Below are positions 49,401 through 61,400 of a stretch of 64,000 bases of DNA, piece by piece; position 1 is the first letter of the stretch, and every line of letters begins with the position of its first letter. The notes below the pieces were generated by a model, which searched no databases, was not told the origin of the DNA, and saw nothing but the letters and a program-made list of their open reading frames with translations. The position numbers and the translations under genes are program-made. The stretch is from assembly GCF_002288925.2 (NCBI RefSeq), contig NW_022098072.1, forward strand, positions 23,030,450 to 23,094,449. Reading direction: 5' to 3'. Source of the stretch: Delphinapterus leucas (Eukaryota; Chordata; Mammalia; Artiodactyla; Monodontidae).

Positions 49401-52400
49401 CCTTTCCCACTCAATACTCACCAAAGTTACAGATTAGTCTTGCCTATTTTTAAACTTCATATAAATGGAAACATTTAACATGTACTATTATTTATCTGGT
49501 TTCTTTTGGTCAACATTATGTTTGAGATTCATCTATTGTTCAACGTGGCAATATTTCATTCTTTTTCATTGCCGTGTGGTATTTTTTGTTTCAGCTGCTT
49601 ACTCTGCACCCTAATACACACCAATTATTGGTGACAAGTCTATCTCCTTTTCTAGAGTGTTCGACAGCAAGAACATCTCTGTACTTCCTTCCCACTCCCT
49701 CCTCACTCTGCACCAAGACTCAACAGTGTTTCCTCTAAATGTATATATCATTTATGTCTCATCTGGCTCTTACATGTGTATGGGGTCAGTGATAGATGCC
49801 CTATCAAAGCCATATAATATATATGGGATATGTGTGTATATACATACATACACAGACATATACTCATTTTAAACATGCTCTCTGTTCTCAGAGAGCTTAT
49901 TTTATATATTTTATTTTACACATGTTTTACCTTATATATGCTTAAAATAAAATATACAAAATAAGACAGAGAGCATGCCCACAATCCTGATTCTTAACCC
50001 CATACTAGCTATGAGGCTTTTAGGCAAGTCAATGTCAGTTTTCTCATCTTGAACAATACCTCACTACTTTCTTGTCTTACTTATCCTGCAAGTTTGTGAG
50101 TATCAGGAGTCAAAAATGACAAGTCTATAAAAGTGCCTTATATATAAGACAAAATATGAATACAAGGGAGCATATTATTTTACCTAACAGATGCTTATTG
50201 ACAGACTGACGCTGTAATAGGGAATATTAGAACCAGATTCCAGTGTTCCAAACTGAGATGCAGGCCTACATGCTTGTGTGGAAGCATCTGACCTTCCTAG
50301 TGACTCTGTTGGGAGTGTTCTTCACTATCTTATCTGACAACTCCTTCGTAGCATCTGATTCCTCTGTCTGATCCTCAAAATATTTTCATTCACAAAATTG
50401 TGCTTGGCTCAATCCTGATCGCTCTCTCCATTCGCTTCTTGGTGAGCTCATCCACACTCTCATGTGACTTCCAAGACTGTACCTCTAATCCAGACTCTAC
50501 CCCACATTTGAGACTTCCCTATTGAAATGTCTGTTGAGTATCTTTCACCTGGATATCTGACTGATACCTCATGCTCTATATCCTTAATCTTCATTTTCCC
50601 ACCTAAACATGATCTTAAATCATCTATGCCAGAACCCTGACAATCATTCTTGACACCTCCTCCTCTTCATCTTTTTGTACATCCAATTCTTGTGGATTTA
50701 CTCTCTAAATTGTTTTGTGAATTGCTATATCACTGTCAATTTTCATTTGAGCTACTTCAATAATGTTCTCACTGGTTTCCTACCTCTGGTCTTGCCCCCT
50801 TCCACACTGCTACCAGAAAATAAGTCTCAGAGGTAATTCGCATCAGTGCCTCCATATCACCTTAGCCACTCCGACGATCATACTCCAAGACCTGTGATTA
50901 CCAGTAATTGTACCCTCTCCATAATCTCATGTAACCCATCCTCCGACCACCGTCTCCTTCCGGGTTACTCCCCCTGGTGCCCTGACCTCTTTGCTCCTAA
51001 CCTAGCTCAAATTCCACAGTCAGTCATTATAATCCCAACCTTGCACTAACATTCAGTTCCCGGCCCTCTCTTGCTTCCTTTTAATTAATTAAATTTTAGT
51101 AAAGCCATAACCCTTTGCTTGTGAGCTGTGCTCAAATCTAACCCTCTGTTACTCTGCACTTATATCTGTGAATCTGAACACAGCTGGCAGGTATCTCTTT
51201 AATTTGCTGATGCAAAGCTCAAATGGGCTGTCAATGCCTAGCTTCTATATTTTCTTAATCACGCTCAAATTCTCCTAAATAACTCTTCTCTCCTCAAACC
51301 CAAAGAGCCTGAAGCTCTTGAAACTGAAGCAACCAGAAGAGAACTTCTCATCCTCACGGCTACCCACCTAACAACATCTGCACCCAGATAATCTGCCTGC
51401 TAAAATGGAGGAACCAGCTATACCCTTAATCTTAATTTGATCTAAACCGAGGCCCAAATCTGTGCATTAGAGATGGCATTCCGTAATATTTGTTGAATTG
51501 AATCAGATATATTTCCAACCTAGTTTGCAAATTCTTGTAAGGCCTGGATTAAGCTGATATCCAGAAGGCCTCTAAATATAATCCTCTGGGGAAGAGTCAT
51601 TTATTCTTTCATTCAAGCAGTCAAGCATATCATGAGCACTATTTCAGAGGCACTTTCTTTGTTACCGAGGATTCAAAGTCCGGAGGGAATAGCAGAAATT
51701 CTATGTTAAGCAGGAGAGTGAAAACTAGTATATTAGAAAACAAATTTAAAAAATTTAAAAATCCGAAGTAGCATTAAAAAAAAGGTATCCATTCAACTGT
51801 AAATTGTATCTGGGGGGTGCAACTGTTGTGGAGATGTTGGATTTCACTTTCATTTTACATACTCTTCTGCAATTTTTAGAGTGAATATAAATTATTTTTA
51901 ATAAGGAACATTAAAAACAAACTAAATATTTAAGAAAACAAAGAGCTAGAAACAGCTAAGTGTCATGAGGGAGATACAGATAAAAGAAATAAAGATAAAA
52001 AAGGAGTTTCTGGAACTGTTTAAATCCAGAAAAAATAGTTTGAGGGCCTCTAATATGAAGAAACTCTTAGGGCCAAAGTCATAACCCTTAAAATCCTATA
52101 CCACCTAGAAATACAAGACAGTACTTCCCACAAGTTCATTCAGGATTTCACGGAAATTTCCAAATTGCCAGGAGTACTTAGGGTTAGGAAAAAAGTGATA
52201 ATCTAATTTGGCACATCTAGGAAGTGGGGGTGGGGGTGGTGTAAATTACCCGACTGTAACTTTTTCACAGTTGTTCCGCACAGATACAAATAAAGATCAG
52301 AGATGGTATATATGTAGCCTAGAATTAGAGAGAATTTACAGTAAGGACTAAAGAAAGCCCTAAACTCTGAAAAAATATTTACTCTCTAATTTGTGATTTT

Positions 52401-55400
52401 TAAGCTAACAGTTGATAATTGCTATAGTTGCCCTTTGGATCTTCAGGAATGAAAAGATCCCTAAAACTAAGTAAGACTCAATAATTTAATTTTGTGTTTA
52501 TATACTTAATTTATGTGTTCATTCAGGCAGTATTGGAGACTGAAGTTTGAAATACATAATGGAATATACAAACCAAATACATCACACAATCTCTGTACGT
52601 TCCATATCCTATGCCGTGTCACTAGGAATTACAGTGGACCCTTGAACAACACAGGGGTTAGGGCACCAACTCCCATGCAGTTGAAAATCTGTGTATAACT
52701 TTACAGTTAGCTCTTTGTAGATGCAAATCTGCATTGCAGATTCAACCAACCCGTGGATCATGTAGTACTGTAGTATGTATTTATCGGAGAAAAAAAAATC
52801 CACCAATAAGTGGATCTGTGTAGTTCAAACCCATGTTGTTTGAGGGTCAACTGTATTTTTGAAGTCACTGGAAGATTCTTGTGCTGACAATATTTTAAGA
52901 ACAACAGGATAAAAATTATCCTCAAGCAGATACATGTATGGTACATTTTCAAATTAGATAAAATGTGAGCATAACGTGAAGCTCATGGTGCAGAGAGAAA
53001 ATAAAAATAAAAATGGGAATACCTAAATTTTATATAAAGAGCATATTTTCTTATCTGGAAGAATTACTCCATGATTGGTCCCAAAAGAATTGCAGAGGGC
53101 ATGCTTGGAAACTCAAATTTTTATATAAATCTAGAAGAGCCAGAAAAGATCACAGCGGATAATGAGTGTATAATAGAAAGAGAAAGTATTTTCAAAGGGA
53201 AGTAGTTGAAGAATAGAGTTCTCTCTTAAAGTTAAACATTTTATCTGATATTACAAGTCCAAAATCTGAGAATAGAGCAATTTATTGTAGGTATCTTTTT
53301 TCTTACATTTTTGGTGACAGAATTATTTCTCTGAGTGATTGCATATTAATAAGATAGTTTCATACTACCAAAAATCCTTACCTGGGCCCCCAAAGACTCA
53401 ACTGGATGCTGCTATTAACTATTTCCAAGTAATGTGTTTCCAATTGACCCAGGTTTTAAATATCCCTAGTTCAAAAAGTTCTTTCCTATATCTAGACTAA
53501 ATTTTTCTTACTGTAATAAATCAAAAAGGTCAAGCTGAGTTTATCTGGCCTTGAGTGTAAAAATGATTTAAGAGCAAAAAATGATGAAATTATACAACAT
53601 TCCATACATACAAGATAACATTTTATGATAGCTGTAGACTTTTATAGCCACTGCTATTTGTGCTTAGGCACAAACAGGGGAAAAAAAATCATCAATAACA
53701 AAGTTAAATACTTCTATAGCTTTGCATTTTAGAAAGTATTTATTTTTGAAACTCTACTTAAGTATAATAAAAATAATTCACAAATAAGCATAAGCTATAT
53801 AGGAAGCTATACTAATATTCTATAATGATTAAAATCACTATATATTGATCTAATCTCTTATTTCCAAACCAAATTTCAGATAAAGTACCTTACCTCATTT
53901 CTCATGATTCTCCAAAGATTTAGTGTAATTCGGCCAACAATATTTATCTCACTCATTGTATCTGACCCATAGTCATCTCTTTCGGCTGCAAATCTATTCT
54001 CAACTTTGTCATCTATAGAAATGAATATAGGTTGCATCAGGACTCACAGAAACCAAATTTCCAAGCAAACCATTCAAAAGAAGATGAGAATAAAAATTCA
54101 AGATGAAGATTAAAGATTAAATGTAATTCACAGTTTATTTTGTATTAGGCTTAAGACAAAAATCATTATTTTGACTAATAAAACAATTTTTCTTTCCTCT
54201 TTAAATTATAAAAGAATTTTGTGAAATAAATGTATCTGAAAACTGTATATATTTTTTAACAATAAAAGCATATATACACACACTTTTTAAAAAAATAAAT
54301 GCTTTTCTCTTTAAATATGATAATTACTGATGCTATTTGTTTTTTTAAATAAATTTATTTATTTTTGGATGCATTGGGTCTTCATTGCTGCACAGGGTCT
54401 TTCTCTAGCTGTGGTGAGTGGGGGCTACTCTTTGTTGTGGTACGTGGGCTTCTCATTGTGGTGGCTTCTCTTGCTGCGGAGCACGGGCTCTAGGCACGTG
54501 GGCTCAGTAGTTGTGGCTCGCGGGCTCTAGAGCACAGGCTCAGTAGTTATGGCGCACAGGTTTAGTTGCTCCACGGCATGTGGGATCTTCCCGGACCAGG
54601 GCTCAAACCCGTGTCCCCTGCATTGGCAGAAGGATTCTTAACCACTGTGCCACCAGGGAAGCCCTGGTGCTATTTTTATGAATACCTAACACCACATGAT
54701 TTCTCTGGTGTTTGGATGAAAAATATTTATTATTAAACTGGTCATTTCTTGGGGAAAAAATGGTAGAATTTTTAACCTAAACAATTCTCTGGGGCTTCCC
54801 TGGTGGCGCAGTGGTTGAGAGTCCACCTGCTGATGCAGGGGACACGGGTTCGTGCCCCGGTCCGGGAAGATCCCACATGCCGCGGAGCGGCTGGGCCTGT
54901 GAGCCATGGCCGCTGGGCCTGCACGTCCGGAGCCTGTGCTCTGCAACAGGGGAGGCCACAACAGTGAGAGGCCCGTGTACCAAGAAATGAGGGTTGTGTC
55001 ACATGTTGAAATGATAATATCTGAATATATTCAGTTAAATAAAATATGTCCTTAAATTAAAAAAAAAATCTCTGAAAATTTGTTGACATTAATTAATGAT
55101 TTTCAAATTCAGGGTGAAATTCTACTAACTACATATGGAGAACTAGATGAAGAGTTCCTCTTACAGTGAACAGAGTTCTGAGTCTAGTTTCTAAGTGATG
55201 ATTTTATCTAGAATTAGAAATTAAAATTTGTTTCTCCTATATAACACTGGGTATACATGAATGTTGTTGATAGAGGCTCTAGAATAATAAATATATTTAC
55301 CATATTTGAATGTCTGTTATGTTCTAAGAACTTTACTAACATTATTTATTTTATTTTAATACAGCCACTTTGGGCTTCCCTGGTGGCGCAGTGGTTGAGA

Positions 55401-58400
55401 GTCCGCCTGACGATTCAGGGGACACGGGTTCGTGCCCCCGCCCGGGAGGATCCCACATGCCACGGAGCGGCTGGGCCCGTGAGCCATGGCCGCTGAGCCT
55501 GCGCGTCCGGAGCCTGTGCTCCGCGACGGGAGAGGCCACAACAGTGAGAGGCCTGCGTACCGCAAAAAAAAAAAAAAAAAAAATACAGCCACTTTATTAT
55601 GTTAGTATAATTTTTATTTTGCACTATAGTACATTCTACTCAGAAATGTTTTATCTTGTCCCAGGCCACATAGTAACAAAACCAGTATTCTAAACCTGGG
55701 TTACCTGATTCCAAAGACCACGTACACAAACCTACTGCTCTTCTTTATTTTAAAAACATAATGTTTAAGAGATTTTTTTCAAGTGTACACCATAGTGATT
55801 CAGTATTTTTGCAGATTATATTCCATTATAGGTTATTACAAGATAATGGATATAATTCCCTGTGCTATACTGTATGAAACTAACACAATATTGTAAATCA
55901 ATTTAAAAAAAGTTTAAAAAAGTGTTGTGTTTTTCCTTTCATTTTTTCATTTAACAAACACATAATGTTTACTATGTTCTCAGGCACTGTTCTAAGTATT
56001 TTATTATAGCACTATGAGATAAGTTCTGTTACGTCCCTATTTTACAGACGAACAAAATGAGGTATCAATAAGTTAAGAAACCTATCCTGTTGGATGTCTG
56101 AATCCTGCTGGCCAGGATTTGAACCCAGGTGGTCTTTCTCCAGAATGTGTGCTTTTTACCATTGGTGCTCTTTACTATGCCTTTCTACTGCATGCCCTTT
56201 CTACTGCATGCCCTTTCTACTGCATGCCCTTTCTGCTGCACCATGTTGCCTCATAAAAATGGTTTCAGCAGTGTTCTAAAAGGACAGGAGCTTTCATTCA
56301 TTATTCTGAAGTCATATACCTTAGTCATTAGAATTAATTAATTAATAAGTGCACTGAACACCCATGCTACCTATCCTGAATGTTCAGAAACCTATGTCCA
56401 ATGAAATGTTGAAAAAATTGAGATATATCACTATTACTATCACTCAAGGGACAGAGAAGCTACAAACAATTAATGCAATGACAAACTAAAAGCAGCTCTG
56501 CCTTTTTTTCTAAACTTTTGCAAAGCTCAAAATATTTACTGTCCTTGAATCTTCTTCAACTTCAACTTTTCCCTTTCCATTTACCAACACTTTAGATATT
56601 TTATTGACTTCATAACCCCTTTCAGGAGGTATCTTGATTGGTTTTACTAATTTTGTATTTGATCTTTATGCCTCCCAAAGTATATGCTACTTTGTCCTAG
56701 TCCAACTTGGGGGGGGGCCTTTAAAACAAAGTTATTAAAAATTCAGTAACTATAAACAAAACATAATTTAAAAAATGCTTTAAAAACTAATTTTGGTATG
56801 AATATTATTACTGCCCCTCTCTTCAATTAGAATCACACTATTGGGGAACAGCCTTCAAAATTCATGTAGTTTTTTAGCCTGACACCCAAATAAAAAAAAC
56901 AGTTAGTGTTCCTCTACCATCTCCTCCTTCCTCACCAAATGGATAAAACATAGAACCAGACAAATAAAATAAAATTATGGTGTATCAAGTCAAAGAAATG
57001 TTATGTGCTTCATAATGATTATAAAGACTATCTCATAATGCAGAAAAATATTTATGTTAAAATGCTGGATAGAGCTTCCCTGGTGGCGCAGTGGTTGAGA
57101 GTCTGCCTGCCGATGCATGGGACACGGATTCATGCACCGGTCTGGGAAGATCCCACATGCCGTGGAACGGCTGGGCCCGTGAGCCATGGCCGCTGAGCCT
57201 GCGCGTCTGGAGCCTGTGCTCCGCAGCGGAAGAGGCCACAACAGTGAGAGGCCCGCATACCGCAAAAAAAAAAAAAAAAAAAAAAAAAGCTGGATAAAAA
57301 TGGGATATATGTATGATTAAAGTTTATAATGGAGTTATGTATATCTAGAACTTACACAATTTAGTATTAAAAATCAGGCTAAAACAATAATCTTGTCTTT
57401 ATTTGTAATTTGCCCTGTAGTTAACAATAAAACATTCATAGTGCTTCCTACCTGGCACCCGAGAGATCATCTGGCATAAGTCAACACTCAGTGCAGCAGC
57501 CCTCTGTAAGAGGTAACCCCAGGAATGCATCTGAATTTCATATCCTAGCAGAATATCAGGATCATACCTAAAGAAGGAATGAAAAAATTAAACAAGGACC
57601 ACACGTTTGAACCTTTAAGCAGAACTACTTCTTTATGATATAAATTACAAAATTAAAAATCTACATTTTATAATGTTTCTCAGGTGGAAAAGGGTGATAT
57701 AGTGGTGCCTATAGAATTTCTTTAGAGGAAGGGGTGGGGTGGTTAGAGTTCTTAGTTCAAAGCTACTTTTGTAAAAGCAAAAGTAGTTTTTACTTAGATT
57801 ATGTATTTACTTGATATGACTTGGCAAAGAGGCTGCTAAAAATTGGGGTGGGAGGCAGGCATTACCAGTAAAGTGTATGAGTGAGGGTATAATTGAGATA
57901 TAATGTGGGTAGGGGCAGGGTGAAGTATGAGGGCATGTGTGGATACTGTATTTTGAAAATGATCCCCCAGGTCATTTTGTTGTCACTTCTCTACCCCTGT
58001 ACCCTCTACTGTCCTTAAACAGTTGTAATGCTGAGAAAAAAAATGAAAATTTCTTCCTTTTCCCTCTTAGTAAAGACTTGGTCCTCACATAAAGTAAGGC
58101 CTCTGTAATGATAAGTTCATCCTCTAAACTTAAGAGGAAGGTGACTCAGTTTAATGGAAGAATTAAATATTAATAGGGGTGAGATTAATGTGGGGAAGCT
58201 AAACATCAGAAACTAGGTGAAAAATACGCTCACTGTGGTCACACAGTTGCACTGGTAGAACTGAACTGACAATCTGCATCCACCTTAGAAGGCGCTGCTT
58301 TGAGCTTCTTCTGAGGACTTCCACCGTGACCACCATAAAAAAATGTCTGATTATAGCACAAAGGAAAATAAGCATGAAGATTTACATCAATGGGAAAATT

Positions 58401-61400
58401 GTGTGGGCAAGAGAAGAACTGATTACAGTCTTAGGTGGAGAACAAAAACTTTTGAGAGTGAAGACTACTGTAATGCTATCAAATCAGAAGTTCCAAATTA
58501 CTCTGATTATTGTACCATTATTCATAAAAGCCAAAAAAGTAGAGTGAAAGATCACAAAAATTTATAAAGCTGGGTTTTACATAACTGCTTATAAAGTCAC
58601 TCTGAATTATGGGATGTGCAGCCTGTCCATATTACATCACTTAACACTATTAAGTTTCACCAATGTCTACAGTTATAGATTACCCCAGTTTACTAATGTA
58701 AACAATATATGGCTACTCAGCAAGTCTGTGGTAACAGTGGATCATGGGAAGACCAGATCTATTTTTAGAACTGGTTTGCTAATATTTTATCATACTTTCA
58801 TAGCTAATTTCTTTAAATGGGTATTGAATGACATTAGTTTTTACTTAGATAATAAAAATAAGAATGTCACAAAAATGTCTCCTTACTTAAGTGGCTAATG
58901 TCAAAAGAACTAGACTCAAACTTCTGCAATAATATTCTTTTCATTTTTCCTATTCCTTAAAGGCCCTATAAAATACATTCCCTAACGTAAATTTCAATAT
59001 CCAGTGATCTGCTTGTGATCCATTGTTATACTACAGACTTACAAAGTAGCCTTCAAACTTGTCAGGAGAAAAAGATAACATATATCCATGTGCTTTCCTC
59101 TATATAAAAAGGACTGAAATTTCTGAGAAAACCACTTAATTTAATAAAAATGATTAATTTAATAGAACAGCCAAATGGATCTTTTCACCGACCTATAAAA
59201 GTGTTTTCTTGGTAGAAAGTGCCACGTGGCTGGTAATTCTGGAACAAAGAGCAGGATTATAACACGAGAGAGTGGGGAGAAGCAAAAGCAAGCAAGACAA
59301 TATGCAACAATGAGGCAAAGGCTCAGTCTCAGAGATCAGAGATTAAAAGGGTAGATTAATTCTTAAAAAGGAAGTCCAGAAAAGTCCTAGGGCTTCAAGA
59401 AAAGAGAAGTCTCCCAACACCCTTCCTGCTCATTAGTCTTCTAAAATAACATCCAATATCTCAACACATCTTTGTTGATAGCAACTTCATCAACTCTTCC
59501 ATTAAAGTTAAACTCTTCTCAGAGCAGTCAAAGATGATCTGCATGACAAGTGCATCTCCCTATAAAGCTAACTATGTAATGTCTAAATTTGAGAAACTGG
59601 GGCAGAAGTGTTAAGTGACTCTAAGGATCGTCAGGGAAAGGAGATTTGAAGGATTCCCATACACACATGAAAGAACCCATGCAGCTGACTGCATTAATAC
59701 TAAGAATATTTAGAAAAGGCATTACAATTTGGTCACAGTCAACCTTGATCTTAAGAGAAGACTTTGGAAGATTGCTGGAGTACCTTTCACATACATTTCT
59801 AAACATGGGTACAACATGAAGAAGATGCCAGATGATTACAGAGCCCTTCTGTTGACTCTTAAATAGTTCTTCCACCTTCTTCAACTGAATTTTTTTGATT
59901 CATGAAACATCTACTTATTATAAGAATTATTATTCCAATCAGCTACTTGCTCTGTTGTGGTAACTGACTAATAGAGTGATTAAGTACACTTATTTTCTGA
60001 TAATGTTTTGAAAGTATTTTTTTCTCAATTAACAAGTACCTATTTTATAAACTTCTACTGCTCAGAGATTACCACTGAAAAAACAGAAAGCTACCCTTAA
60101 TGCTTCTCTTAATGGATTTATTAATAGATTTTGTTCTTTTAGAAAAACTGCCATTTCAGTATTTTTCAGATCTATTATATTTACTTTTTGACCTAGAGGC
60201 TGTTTAGTTTTACAAGACTCTCAAAGCTCATAAAACATCTTTTTCAAGTTCAAAGTCCCAAGGATTCCATATTTCTTCTGTGAAAACATTCAGTGACAGT
60301 AACAAAATCTTGGTGACTTGTTCTGCAATTTTTGTAAATTTTATTCACTCTACCAGGTTTCTAAAAGTTATAGAAAGAAGAAGGTTGGGTAGATAGGATT
60401 AGTAGTGAAGAACAAAACTGTGCTTCTGATGAAGCATCAGAAAAAGCAGCAAATAAGAAAATAATTTTATTTGCTTAGGCAGAAAAAAGCTGCTTTACAA
60501 TTAATATTTTAGATAACCCAATAACATCTGTACAGATGAGAGGTGAGGGGGCTCTAACTAGGGGAGTGGCAATGGGCATGGGGAGGGGGAGGGGAGAAGG
60601 AATGATCTTGAAAGATAATTCTGAGGTTAAATGGATAGGATGTAATGCATGGATTAGAGAAGAAAAAAAGGTAGGACTCAAAACTTAAATTATTTAAGTT
60701 AGGGAGTCCGGGGAAATGTGAAATTAATAGTTCAAGGAAATACAGAAAGAGGAAAATGTTTGTGACAAGAAGATAATGAATTTGATTTTACTTGTGTAAT
60801 ATCGCTTTGCATTATTTTATGTGTTTGCCACCTGAGCAGGTAAATATTAAGAACAGAAAAATAAAGACAATAAAACTCTTTGAGAATATACATCTATATC
60901 TTATTCAATCTTATATTCAGCACTTAAGAACTGTACCTTACACATAGAGTTAACATTTAAGTACTGACCAGGCTAAGAGTTTTATGTGCTTTATCTCACT
61001 TAATTCTCGTATCTATTACCCCTTTTACAGATGAGGAAACCAAAGTTTAGAGAGATAAGTAACTTGCTCAAGACAAAAAGACAGAGCTGGCTGACTCCCA
61101 AGCCTACGCTCTTAGCAAAACCTGTGTAGAGTAGGTGCTCAACAAATGAGGTATAAGAAGGAAATAATCTTTTAGGGAGCTGTTTGGACTAATATATAAA
61201 GGACATTACAGAATTGAAATGTTGATATTTAAGCATTTTTCTTCTTTTTCTAATAGCCATATCATCTTTTGAATAAGAACCAGAAGTTAGTTTTATTTTG
61301 TTTACTGCATTTTTCTTAACAACCAGTATAATTCATGTTATGGACATTTAAGAAAGTTACTACACTTGCAAATGATTGACAAGATTCTCAATGTTCACAG

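Larger units (their letters stand above)
47087..53893 (-). other. REV3L: REV3L intron between wE3 and wE4
   Basis: GT-AG intron. An AC microsatellite, an L1 end, an L2 fragment and a Tigger-type element are listed separately. Nothing recognised in 47087-48065, 48095-49265, 51110-52620 (apart from a weak L2-like end near 51600) and 52860-53893. Confidence 0.85.
54013..57451 (-). other. REV3L: REV3L intron between wE2 and wE3
   Basis: GT-AG intron with four SINEs, a MIR and a small minisatellite. 55755-55925 recalls an L1 3' end ('ATGGATATAATTCCCTGTGCTATACTGTATGAAACTAACACAATATTGTAAATCAA'). Nothing recognised in 54985-55355 and 56245-57060. Confidence 0.85.

Noticed and set aside
58326..58567. 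Two overlapping ORFs of about 74 codons in the REV3L intron
   Set aside because: No recognisable domain, no supporting gene structure, and frames of this length are expected by chance.
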